Source: Burkholderiales bacterium (lineage in GTDB: Bacteria > Pseudomonadota > Gammaproteobacteria > Burkholderiales > Burkholderiaceae_C). From it: DNA of 64,000 nt. The stretch's first letter is position 1. The number at the start of each line of letters is the position of its first letter. Both the position numbers and the translations under genes were made by a program. The DNA lies in NCBI GenBank assembly GCA_947453625.1, contig CANGHK010000006.1, positions 54,517 through 118,516 on the forward strand, read 5' to 3'. The notes beneath the pieces are model-generated. The model was not told the origin of the DNA and searched no databases. It worked only from the letters and a program-made list of their open reading frames with translations. Shown in pieces: positions 9,570 to 17,444 of the stretch.

Positions 9570-10316
9570 GCCTGCGCCGCAGACCGGACAGGCGGGCTGG
9601 CGCTGCATCTGGATCTCGGTCCACTCCATGGCCCGCGCGTCCAGCATCTGCAGCCGACCGGCCAGTGAACGGCCGACCCCAGTCAGCAGTTTGAGCGCTT
9701 CGGCGGCCTGCACCGTGCCGATGATGCCCACCAACGGCGCGAACACACCCATCGTGGCGCAGCGCGCCTCCTCGAAAGTGGCCTCGGGCGGGAAGATGCA
9801 GGCGTAGCAGGGTGCGTCGGGCTGGCGGCGGTCGTAGACCGAGACCTGGCCGTCGAAACCTATCGCCGCGCCAGACACCAGCGGCTTGGCATGCCGCACG
9901 CAAGCGGCGTTGACGGCCTGGCGGGTGACGAAATTGTCGCTGCAGTCGAGCACCACGTCGGCGTCACGCACCGCGGTATCCAGCCAGGCGGCATCGGCCC
10001 GCCGCGAGACCGGCAGCACCTGCACATCCGGGTTGATCGCGAGGATAGTCTGGCGCGCCGATTCGGCCTTGGGCTGGCCGACCCGCGACAGCTTGTGCGC
10101 GATCTGGCGCTGCAGATTGGTCAGATCCACCGTGTCGTCGTCGACCAGCGTGATGCGGCCCACGCCGGCCGTGCCCAGGTAGAGCGCCACCGGCGACCCC
10201 AGGCCGCCGGCGCCTATCACCAGGGCATGGCTGCGCAGCAAGCGGGTCTGGCCCTCGACGCCAATATCGTCGAGCAGGATGTGGCGCGAGTAGCGCAGCA
10301 ACTGGTCATCGTTCAT
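9561..10316 (-). CDS. moeB: Molybdopterin-synthase adenylyltransferase (HesA/MoeB/ThiF family)
   Basis: The 251-residue E1-like enzyme adenylates the C-terminal Gly of a ubiquitin-like sulfur carrier (MoaD, or ThiS) for sulfur transfer in molybdopterin or thiamine synthesis. Visible are the N-terminal RYSRHILLDDIG signature, the nucleotide-binding GAGGLG (35-40), the acidic switch VDDDTVDLTNLQRQ, the active-site region DCSDNF, and two CxxC pairs (CYAC and CPVC) that bind structural zinc. The ATG at 10316 matches the family start; another in-frame ATG lies four codons upstream. MoeB activity suits a window with two molybdenum hydroxylases. It lies downstream of ctpA but after a strong terminator. 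Confidence 0.9.
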   Translation of the reverse strand: MNDDQLLRYSRHILLDDIGVEGQTRLLRSHALVIGAGGLGSPVALYLGTAGVGRITLVDDDTVDLTNLQRQIAHKLSRVGQPKAESARQTILAINPDVQVLPVSRRADAAWLDTAVRDADVVLDCSDNFVTRQAVNAACVRHAKPLVSGAAIGFDGQVSVYDRRQPDAPCYACIFPPEATFEEARCATMGVFAPLVGIIGTVQAAEALKLLTGVGRSLAGRLQMLDARAMEWTEIQMQRQPACPVCGAGSA

Positions 10317-10343
10317 GGCGGCGAGCATAGCGCCCGGCAGGCG

Positions 10344-10370
10344 AAAAAAAGCCCGCCAGTGGCGGGCTTC
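10344..10370 (-). terminator. Rho-independent terminator of ctpA
   Basis: Read on the minus strand, the stem AAGCCCGCC-ACT-GGCGGGCTT runs directly into a T tract (the A run at 10344-10350 on the plus strand). It lies just after the ctpA stop codon at 10395 and before moeB, so moeB probably needs read-through or its own promoter. Confidence 0.85.
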
Positions 10371-10394
10371 GCGATGAAACCGTCGCGCGGCGGC

Positions 10395-11834
10395 TTACTG
10401 CTTGTCGGCGTCCAGCGCTGCCTTGCGCTCGCTCATGGTCTTGCTCACCGCCACCGGCCTGCCCTTGAGCTGGTTCAGCGCCTGCTGCAGCGGGAAGTCC
10501 TCGGCGCCGCCAAACTCGGGCAGCGGCTTGGGCGGCTCCTTGGTCTTGGACGACAGTTCCTCGAGCTTCTTGCGCGCTTCGTCCCGGGCCTTCTCGCGCG
10601 CCTCGTCCTTCTTCTCGTCGCCGTTGTTCAGGTGCTTCTCGAGGTCGGCCTCGCGCATGCGCAGCGCGGCAAACACATTGCCCTCGGCGGTTTCGTCCAG
10701 CCAGACATCGGGCACGATGCCCTTGGCCTGGATAGACCGGCCACTGGGCGTGAAATAGCGCGCGGTGGTGATCTTCAGCCCGGTGTCGGCTGGCAGCGGC
10801 CGCACCGTCTGCACCGATCCCTTGCCAAAGGTCTGCGCACCCATGATGGTCGCGCGCTTGTAGTCCTGCAGCGCACCAGCGACGATCTCGCTGGCCGATG
10901 CCGAACCCTCGTTGACCAGCACCACCAGCGGCACCGACTTCAACCCGGCCGGCAGCCTGCGCAGCGGATCGGTGTTGCCGCGGCGGGCGTAATCGCCGGG
11001 CGAGGCCTTGAAAGTGGCGCGCGATTCGGGAATCTGCCCGTTGGTCGTGACCACCGTGACATCAGCCGGCAGAAAGGCCGCCGACAAGGCCACTGCGCCT
11101 TCGAGCAGGCCACCCGGGTCGTTGCGCAGGTCGAGCACCAAACCCTTCAGGTTGGGATCGGCCTTGTACAACTCGTCGACCTTGCGTGCGAAATCGTCGA
11201 TCGTCCGGTCCTGGAACTGGCTTACGCGAATCCAGCCGTAGCCCGGCTCGATCTGCTTGGCGCGCACGCTCTGGACACGAATCTCCTCGCGCACGATGGT
11301 CACCGGGAAGCTGCGGCTCTCGTCCTTGCGGAAGATCATCAGCTGGACCTTGGTGTTGGGCTCGCCGCGCATGCGCTTGACGGCTTGCTCCATGCCCAGG
11401 CCCTTGACCGGTGTGTCGTCGATCTTGGTGATCAGGTCGCCCGGCTTGAGGCCGGCGCGGAAGGCCGGCGAGCCCTCGATAGGCGACACCACCTTGACCA
11501 GACCGTCTTCGAGGCCTATCTCTATGCCCACACCGACGAACTTGCCGGTCGTGCCTTCGCGGAATTCCTTGAAGCTCTTCTTGTCGAAGTAGACCGAATG
11601 CGGATCGAGCCCGGCCACCATGCCGCTGATCGCGTCCGATATCAGCTTTTTCTCGTCGACCGGCTCGACATAGTCGCTCTTGACCATGCCGAATACCGCG
11701 GCGAGTTGCTGCAACTCCTCGAGCGGCAAGGGACTCAGCGAGCCGCGCGCGAAAGCCTGCAACTGCATCGTGGTCAGCGCACCCGCGAGCGCACCCAGCG
11801 CCAGCAGCCCCACGACCTTGTATTTGCCTGTCAT
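10395..11834 (-). CDS. ctpA: C-terminal processing protease, S41 family
   Basis: The 479-residue periplasmic serine protease cleaves the C-termini of envelope proteins; relatives control murein hydrolases. An uncleaved or cleaved N-terminal hydrophobic segment lies at about 7-27. A PDZ domain is centred on GIGLEDGLVKVVSPIEGSP (about 95-180). The S41 catalytic core carries the dyad Ser313 (in GSASASEI) and Lys338 (in FGKGSVQT). The C-terminal 60 residues are a charged Lys/Glu/Arg-rich segment (EKKDEAREKARDEARKK) likely to form a helix. Length and domain order match the family. The promoter is expected in the 136-bp gap at 11835-11970. Confidence 0.92.
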   Translation of the reverse strand: MTGKYKVVGLLALGALAGALTTMQLQAFARGSLSPLPLEELQQLAAVFGMVKSDYVEPVDEKKLISDAISGMVAGLDPHSVYFDKKSFKEFREGTTGKFVGVGIEIGLEDGLVKVVSPIEGSPAFRAGLKPGDLITKIDDTPVKGLGMEQAVKRMRGEPNTKVQLMIFRKDESRSFPVTIVREEIRVQSVRAKQIEPGYGWIRVSQFQDRTIDDFARKVDELYKADPNLKGLVLDLRNDPGGLLEGAVALSAAFLPADVTVVTTNGQIPESRATFKASPGDYARRGNTDPLRRLPAGLKSVPLVVLVNEGSASASEIVAGALQDYKRATIMGAQTFGKGSVQTVRPLPADTGLKITTARYFTPSGRSIQAKGIVPDVWLDETAEGNVFAALRMREADLEKHLNNGDEKKDEAREKARDEARKKLEELSSKTKEPPKPLPEFGGAEDFPLQQALNQLKGRPVAVSKTMSERKAALDADKQ

Positions 11835-11970
11835 CTTGCCCTGCTCTGAGCCTGTTGGCCCGCCGTAAACCGATAGAGACGCCTAGTATAAGACCGCAGT
11901 TTCGCTGGTGAGTGCGCGCTGGCGTGACCGTTGCCTCCGATTCAGGGGGGGGTTGGCCGGCAACTGGTTT

Positions 11971-12678
11971 TCAGGTCTGCAGGCGGTCGGCCAGTTCGAC
12001 CAGCGTGGCCACCACATGCTGCGGCTTGCCGCGCGGCTGGGCTGGGCTGGCTGCGACGGCCGGCGCCTTCAGTGACGGCCGACAGACCCAGGCCGCCTGC
12101 AGCCCGGCGTCGAGCGCACCGTCGACATCCAGCGCGGCGTCGTCGCCGATGTGCAGCGTGCGCGAAGGGTCGGCCCCGGCGCGGCGGCAGGCCTCGGCAA
12201 AGATCACCGGCGCCGGTTTGCCCACACCCAGGTCGCGGGCGCTGACGGCGGCGTGGAACCAGCGCCCCAGCCCGGGCACCCGGTTGACATCGGCGTTGCC
12301 ATTGGACAGCGCGACGATGGGCCAGCGAGCTGCCAGACGCTCCAGCGCCGGCAGCACATCGTCGAACAGGTCGACGCGCTGGCGTTCGGCGAAGAACACC
12401 TCGAAGGCCGGGCCGGCCAGCGCGGGATCGTCGCCGGAAGCGACCAGCGCACGGCGAATGCACTCCCGGCGCAGCGCGCTCAGGTCATGTACCCATTCGG
12501 GCCGCTCGCGCACCACGGCTTCGCGCAGCACGCGCATCGCCGCCGCGTCATGGGCCGCCACGGTGGCGGGTGCCTGATCGCGCAACCAGGCTTGCAGCGC
12601 GGCTTCGGCCCGGTGGATGGCAGGCCAGACCGGCCACAGCGTGTCGTCGAGGTCGAGGGTCAGGGCTTGCAATGTCAT
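11971..12678 (-). CDS. HAD-superfamily hydrolase
   Basis: The 235-residue cytoplasmic phosphatase-like enzyme carries the HAD motifs: DLDDT (nucleophile Asp9, acid Asp11), the Ser in VALSNGNAD (motif II), the Lys in GVGKPAPVIF (motif III) and GDDAALDVDGALDAG (motif IV). The all-helical cap between motifs I and II is of the HAD-IA type seen in YjjG/phosphoglycolate-phosphatase relatives. The substrate cannot be told; a small phosphorylated metabolite or nucleotide is likely. The gene is divergent from the LOG-like gene with a 43-bp gap. Confidence 0.85.
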   Translation of the reverse strand: MTLQALTLDLDDTLWPVWPAIHRAEAALQAWLRDQAPATVAAHDAAAMRVLREAVVRERPEWVHDLSALRRECIRRALVASGDDPALAGPAFEVFFAERQRVDLFDDVLPALERLAARWPIVALSNGNADVNRVPGLGRWFHAAVSARDLGVGKPAPVIFAEACRRAGADPSRTLHIGDDAALDVDGALDAGLQAAWVCRPSLKAPAVAASPAQPRGKPQHVVATLVELADRLQT

Positions 12679-12721
12679 CGCGACGTCGATGGTAGGGCAG
12701 CCCAGGCATTAAGCTGCGCGC

Positions 12722-13627
12722 ATGGACAATCCTCCGCCAGAACTGACCGCCCGCAACTTTCCGACCGCCGAGGAAGAGGCCCATGCCGTGCGGCCACCGT
12801 CGCGCTACAGCGGCCGTGAAAGCGCCTTCCGTCTGGCCTTCACCGACACCGACTTCCTGCTGCGCGAGGAGTTGCGGCCGGTGCGCATGCAACTCGAATT
12901 GCTCAAGCCCGAACTGGTGCAGCGCGAACAAGGCATCGAATCGACGATCGTGATCTTCGGCAGCGCGCGCATCGCCAGCCCGGAGGCGGCCGCCCAGCGC
13001 CTGGACCAAGCCCGCGCCGAATCCGATCCGCAAGCCCTGCGCCGCGCCGAGGCCGGGCTGGCGATGAGCCACTTCTACGGCGAGGCGCGTCGCTTCGGCG
13101 CGCTGGTGACCGAGCGCTCGCGCACGCTGGCAACGCCGATCTACGTCGTCACCGGTGGCGGCCCCGGCATCATGGAGGCCGGCAACCGGGGCGCCTTCGA
13201 TGTCGGCGGCAAGAGCATTGGCTTGAACATCGTGCTGCCGCACGAGCAGGAGCCCAACGCCTACATCACGCCCGAACTGTGCTTCCAGTTCCACTACTTC
13301 GGGCTGCGCAAGATGCATTTCGTGATGCGCAGCATCGCGCTGGTGTGCTTTCCGGGCGGCTTCGGCACGCTCGACGAGTTGTTCGAAACCATGACGCTGA
13401 TCCAGACTGGCAAGAGCCGGCAGCGGCCCATCCTGCTGTTTGGGCGCGCCTTCTGGGAAAAGCTGATCGACTTCGAGTACTTGGTCGACACCGGCATGAT
13501 CAGCGCGGGCGACCTGTCGCTGTTCAACTTCGTCGAAACGGCAGAGCAGGCCTGGGACTGCCTGGCCGCGCACTATGGCTTCAGCGCCGCGCCTGCGCCG
13601 GCCGTGGTCGCCGCCGAGAGCCTCTGA
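12722..13627 (+). CDS. LOG-family protein (Rossmann-fold nucleotide hydrolase type)
   Basis: The 301-residue protein belongs to the lysine-decarboxylase-like/LOG family, several members of which are nucleoside 5'-monophosphate phosphoribohydrolases. The signature pair is visible: VTGGGPGIMEAGNRGA (about 142-157) and PGGFGTLDELFE (about 210-221), which holds the catalytic Arg/Glu environment. It is longer than plant LOG because of an N-terminal helical region (about 1-75), as in the PpnN-like/TIGR00730 long bacterial forms. Hydrolysis of AMP or GMP to base plus ribose 5-phosphate would fit the purine theme of the window, but this is inferred. Confidence 0.85.
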   Translation: MDNPPPELTARNFPTAEEEAHAVRPPSRYSGRESAFRLAFTDTDFLLREELRPVRMQLELLKPELVQREQGIESTIVIFGSARIASPEAAAQRLDQARAESDPQALRRAEAGLAMSHFYGEARRFGALVTERSRTLATPIYVVTGGGPGIMEAGNRGAFDVGGKSIGLNIVLPHEQEPNAYITPELCFQFHYFGLRKMHFVMRSIALVCFPGGFGTLDELFETMTLIQTGKSRQRPILLFGRAFWEKLIDFEYLVDTGMISAGDLSLFNFVETAEQAWDCLAAHYGFSAAPAPAVVAAESL

Positions 13628-13658
13628 CCCACCACGCCCGCTGAACGACAACCACGAC

Positions 13659-14576
13659 ATGACCCAGACCATCAGCCTGATCGGCGCCCCCACCGACATC
13701 GGCGCGGGCGTGCGCGGGGCCCGCATGGGCCCGGAGGCGCTGCGCGTGGCCGGACTGCAGGCGGTGCTCGAGAGCCACGGCCTGCAGGTGATAGACCGCG
13801 GCAACCTGGCCGGCCCGGCCAACCCCTGGCTGGCGCCGGTCGATGGCTACCGCCACCTGCCCGAGGTGGTGGCCTGGAACCAGGCGGTGCACGGCGCGAT
13901 GCTGGCCGAGTTGCAGGCCGGCCGGCTGCCCATATTGCTGGGTGGCGACCACTGCCTGGGCCTGGGCTCGATCAGCGCGGTGGCGCGCCATTGCCGCGAC
14001 ACCGGCAAGAAGCTGCGCGTGCTGTGGCTGGACGCCCACGCCGACTTCAACACCGACCGACTGACGCCCAGCGGCAACACCCACGGCATGCCGGTGGCCT
14101 GCCTGTGCGGGCTGGGGCCGCAGGCCTTGATCGAGATCGGCGGCCAGGTGCCGGCGATCAACCCGAAGTGGCTGCGCCAGATCGGTATCCGCTCGGTCGA
14201 CGCCGGCGAAAAGCGCCTGGTGCACCAGGTCGGGCTGGAAGTGTTCGACATGCGCTACATCGACGAGATGGGCATGCGCCACACGATGGAGCTGGCGCTG
14301 GCCACGCTGGACGCCAACACCCACCTGCATGTCAGCTTCGATGTCGATTTCCTCGACCCGCTGATCGCCCCGGGCGTGGGCACCACGGTGCCGGGCGGGC
14401 CGACCTACCGCGAGGCCCAACTCTGCATGGAGATGATCGCCGACACCCGGGGCCTGGCCTCGCTCGACGTGATGGAACTCAACCCGGCGCTCGACGTTCG
14501 CAACCAGACTGCCGCGCTGGCCGTGGACTTGATCGAGAGCCTGTTCGGCAAGAGCACGCTGATGCGCGCCGGATGA
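13659..14576 (+). CDS. rocF: Arginase
   Basis: The 305-residue Mn-dependent enzyme hydrolyses L-arginine to ornithine and urea in the cytoplasm. Ligands are visible in GGDHCLG (His98), WLDAHADFN (Asp125, His127, Asp129) and SFDVDFLDP (Asp228, Asp230); the HADFNT and GNTHGMP loops are those of true arginases rather than agmatinases. The ATG at 13659 (MTQTISLIG) is the family start; the open frame continues upstream into the previous gene. It releases urea, which connects it to the urea transporter and ureD further along the window. It lies 31 bp after the LOG-like gene. Confidence 0.93.
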   Translation: MTQTISLIGAPTDIGAGVRGARMGPEALRVAGLQAVLESHGLQVIDRGNLAGPANPWLAPVDGYRHLPEVVAWNQAVHGAMLAELQAGRLPILLGGDHCLGLGSISAVARHCRDTGKKLRVLWLDAHADFNTDRLTPSGNTHGMPVACLCGLGPQALIEIGGQVPAINPKWLRQIGIRSVDAGEKRLVHQVGLEVFDMRYIDEMGMRHTMELALATLDANTHLHVSFDVDFLDPLIAPGVGTTVPGGPTYREAQLCMEMIADTRGLASLDVMELNPALDVRNQTAALAVDLIESLFGKSTLMRAG

Positions 14577-14631
14577 TGGCCGCCACCGCCCACCCCACCC
14601 CTTTCGTCCCCCCTGCGCCCGGAGCTCTTGC

Positions 14632-16929
14632 ATGCTGAATCGCCGTCGTTTCTTCCTGGGCAGCGCCGCTGTCGGCAGCGCGCTGGTGGTGGGCTGGGGC
14701 TTGCTGCCGCCACGCCAGCGCCTGACCGGCAGCCAGCCGCTGGCCACGGCCGCCGGACAGCAGGCCTTCAACGGCTGGCTCAAGATAGGCAGCGACGACA
14801 GCGTGACCGTGATGGTGCCCAAGAGCGAGATGGGGCAAGGCGTGAGCACGTCGCTGGCGATGCTGCTCGCCGACGAACTCGACGCCGACTGGTCGCGGGT
14901 GCGCACCGAGCATCCGCCGGTCGATGCGATCTACAACAACCTGGCCACCGTGGTCGACGGCCTGCCCTTCCACCCGGACGACCAGGGCTGGGTCAAACGC
15001 GGCGCCGGCTGGATGACGGCCAAGACCATGCGCGAGGTCGGGCTGATGGCCACCGGCGGTTCGTCCAGCGTCAAGGACTTGTGGCTGCCGATGCGCGAGG
15101 CCGGCGCCAGCGCGCGCGCGATGCTGGTGGGCGCGGCGGCGGCGGGCTGGGGAGTTCCGGCGGCCGACTGCCGGGTCGCCAAGGGCGTGGTCAGCCACGG
15201 CGGGTCGGGCCGCAGCGCGCGCTTCGGCGAACTGGCCGAGCGCGCGGCGGCGCAGGCGCTGCCGCGATCGGTGGGGCTCAAGAGCGCCGCCGAGTTCACG
15301 CTGATCGGCCAGCCGGTCAGGCGCCTGGAGGCCGCCGCCAAGCTGGACGGCAGCGCGCGCTTCGGCATCGACACCTTGCTGCCCGGCATGCTCTACGCCA
15401 GCGTGGTGATGTGCCCCACCCTGGGCGGCAGCGTCGCCAGTTTCGACGCCCAGGCCGCCGAGGCGCTGCCCGGCGTGAAGAAGGTGCTGACCGTGCCCGG
15501 CCAGCGCGGCGGCAGCGGCGGCGTGGCGGCGGTGGCCGACACCCCCTGGCACGCGATGCAGGCCGCCAAGGCCGTGACGGTGCAATGGGACCATGGCCCG
15601 GCGGCCGCGCTGTCCAGCGCCGACATCAGCCGCCAACTGGGCCAGGCGCTGGATGCCGGCGACGGCTTCGCCTACCGAGCGGTGGGCGACGCGCCGGCCG
15701 CGATGAAGCAGGCCGCCCGCACGATCAGCGCCGAGTACCACGCGCCGCTGCTGGCCCATGCCACGCTGGAGCCGCAGAACTGCACCGTGCGGTATGTCGC
15801 CGGCAAGGACGGCCAGCCTGGCCGGGCCAGCGTCTGGGCGCCGACGCAGGTGCCCGGACTGGCGCGCTGGGTGGCGGCCAAGGCCCTGGGTCTGGACAGC
15901 GGCCAGGTCGAGATCAACGTGACCTTGCTGGGCGGCGGCTTCGGCCGCCGGCTGGACGTGGACTTCATCGCCCAGGCCGCGCTGATCGCCCGCGCCCTGC
16001 CCGGCCAGCCGGTACAGACCTGCTGGACCCGCGAGCAGGACCAGACCCACGACTTCTACCGACCGCCTTGCGTGGCGCGCTACCAGGCCGGCTTCGACGC
16101 CCAGGGCCAGTTGCTGGCCTGGACCGCCCGATCGTCCGGGCCGTCGGTGGTGCAGCAGTTCCTGCACCGGCAGTTCGGCCTGCCCGGCGCCGGACCCGAC
16201 AAGACCACGGCCGAGGGCGCTTTCGACCAGGCCTACGAATGGCCGAGCGCGCGCGTCGGCCATGCCGTCGTCGAGTTGCCGGTGCCGGTGGGCTTCTGGC
16301 GCTCGGTCGGCCATTCGCACCAGGCCTTCTTCAAGGAAAGCTTCATGGACGAGGCCGCGCATGCCGCCGGCCAGGACCCGCTGGCCTTCCGGCTCGCGCT
16401 GCTGCGCCAGCACCCGCGGCACAGCGCGGTGCTGCAGCGCGCGGCCGATAAGTCCGGCTGGGGCCAGCCGCTGGCGCCGGCGGCCGACGGCGCCAAGAAA
16501 GCGCGCGGTCTGGCCCTGCATTCGAGCTTCGGCAGCATCGTGGCCCAGGTGGTCGAGGTCTCGATAGACCCGACCGAGCCTGGGCGCATCCGCGTACACC
16601 GGGTGGTGGCGGCCATCGACTGCGGCACTGCGGTCAACCCGGGCGGCATACGCCAGCAGATGGACAGCGCGGTGGTGTTCGGCCTGAGCGCGGCGCTGTT
16701 CGGTGAGATCACCGTCGACCGCGGTCAGGTGCAGCAGGGCAACTTCCACCAGCAGCCGCTGCTGCGGCTGGCCGACTGCCCGCTGATCGAGACCGAGATC
16801 CTCGCCAGCACCGAGCCGCCCGAAGGCGTGGGCGAGCCCGGCACCCCGCCGGTGGCCCCGGCGGTGGCGAATGCTTTGTTCACGCTGACCGGCCAACGCC
16901 TGCGCAGCCTGCCGCTGCGGCTGGCTTGA
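14632..16929 (+). CDS. iorB: Molybdenum hydroxylase large subunit (isoquinoline 1-oxidoreductase beta type)
   Basis: The 765-residue molybdopterin-cytosine-dinucleotide-binding subunit has an N-terminal twin-arginine signal (NRRRFFLG, residues 3-10, then a hydrophobic stretch), so the folded enzyme is exported to the periplasm. A first aldehyde-oxidase domain is followed by Mo-binding segments including LGGGFGRRL (about 433) and the catalytic Glu in VGEPGTPP (Glu735). The single large chain plus one small 2Fe-2S subunit, without an FAD subunit, is the IorAB arrangement; electrons then go to cytochrome c or a membrane acceptor. The substrate (an N-heterocycle or an aldehyde) cannot be read from the sequence. 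It is followed 18 bp later by iorA. Confidence 0.88.
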   Translation: MLNRRRFFLGSAAVGSALVVGWGLLPPRQRLTGSQPLATAAGQQAFNGWLKIGSDDSVTVMVPKSEMGQGVSTSLAMLLADELDADWSRVRTEHPPVDAIYNNLATVVDGLPFHPDDQGWVKRGAGWMTAKTMREVGLMATGGSSSVKDLWLPMREAGASARAMLVGAAAAGWGVPAADCRVAKGVVSHGGSGRSARFGELAERAAAQALPRSVGLKSAAEFTLIGQPVRRLEAAAKLDGSARFGIDTLLPGMLYASVVMCPTLGGSVASFDAQAAEALPGVKKVLTVPGQRGGSGGVAAVADTPWHAMQAAKAVTVQWDHGPAAALSSADISRQLGQALDAGDGFAYRAVGDAPAAMKQAARTISAEYHAPLLAHATLEPQNCTVRYVAGKDGQPGRASVWAPTQVPGLARWVAAKALGLDSGQVEINVTLLGGGFGRRLDVDFIAQAALIARALPGQPVQTCWTREQDQTHDFYRPPCVARYQAGFDAQGQLLAWTARSSGPSVVQQFLHRQFGLPGAGPDKTTAEGAFDQAYEWPSARVGHAVVELPVPVGFWRSVGHSHQAFFKESFMDEAAHAAGQDPLAFRLALLRQHPRHSAVLQRAADKSGWGQPLAPAADGAKKARGLALHSSFGSIVAQVVEVSIDPTEPGRIRVHRVVAAIDCGTAVNPGGIRQQMDSAVVFGLSAALFGEITVDRGQVQQGNFHQQPLLRLADCPLIETEILASTEPPEGVGEPGTPPVAPAVANALFTLTGQRLRSLPLRLA

Positions 16930-16947
16930 AACCGAACGAGACCCGAC

Positions 16948-17415
16948 ATGAGCACGACCCTGAACCTCAACGACCGATCCGTCACCGTCACGGCCGAACC
17001 CGACACCCCGCTGCTGTGGGTGCTGCGCGGCGAACTGCAGCTGACCGGCACCAAGTTCGGCTGCGGCATGGCGCTGTGCGGCGCCTGCACGGTGCAGATA
17101 GACGGCCAGGCGGTGCGCTCCTGCGTCACGCCGCTGTCGGCCGTGGGCGACCGGGCGGTGGCCACGATCGAAGGCCTGCAAGGCCCGGAGATCGCCGCGC
17201 TGCGTGCGGCCTGGGCCGACATCGACGTGGTGCAGTGCGGCTATTGCCAGAGCGGCCAGTTGGTGGGCGCCGCCGCGCTGCTCAAGTCAACGCCCCGGCC
17301 CAGCGATGCGCAGATCGACGCGGCGCTGAGCGGCAACCTGTGCCGCTGCGGCACCTACCCGCGCATCCGCGCCGCCATCCACCAGGCCGCGCAGCAGCTG
17401 GCCGCGCCGGCCTGA
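16948..17415 (+). CDS. iorA: Molybdenum hydroxylase small 2Fe-2S subunit
   Basis: The 155-residue protein carries two 2Fe-2S clusters: a plant-ferredoxin-like site (Cys39, Cys44, Cys47, Cys59) and a helical site (Cys97, Cys100, Cys132, Cys134 in QCGYCQSG and LCRCGTYPRI). It passes electrons from the molybdenum centre of the preceding subunit. It has no signal peptide, as expected if it is co-exported with the Tat-tagged large subunit. The order here is large then small subunit, opposite to the small-first order of many such operons. No dedicated XdhC/CoxF-like maturation gene is adjacent. Confidence 0.92.
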   Translation: MSTTLNLNDRSVTVTAEPDTPLLWVLRGELQLTGTKFGCGMALCGACTVQIDGQAVRSCVTPLSAVGDRAVATIEGLQGPEIAALRAAWADIDVVQCGYCQSGQLVGAAALLKSTPRPSDAQIDAALSGNLCRCGTYPRIRAAIHQAAQQLAAPA

Positions 17416-17444
17416 GCACCTGCGCGTGGGCGCCACAGGCCGCC

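Noticed and set aside
14479..17181. 900-codon minus-strand frame opposite the molybdenum hydroxylase genes
   Set aside because: Antisense shadow rich in His, Gln, Arg and Gly; the plus-strand genes have clear cofactor motifs.
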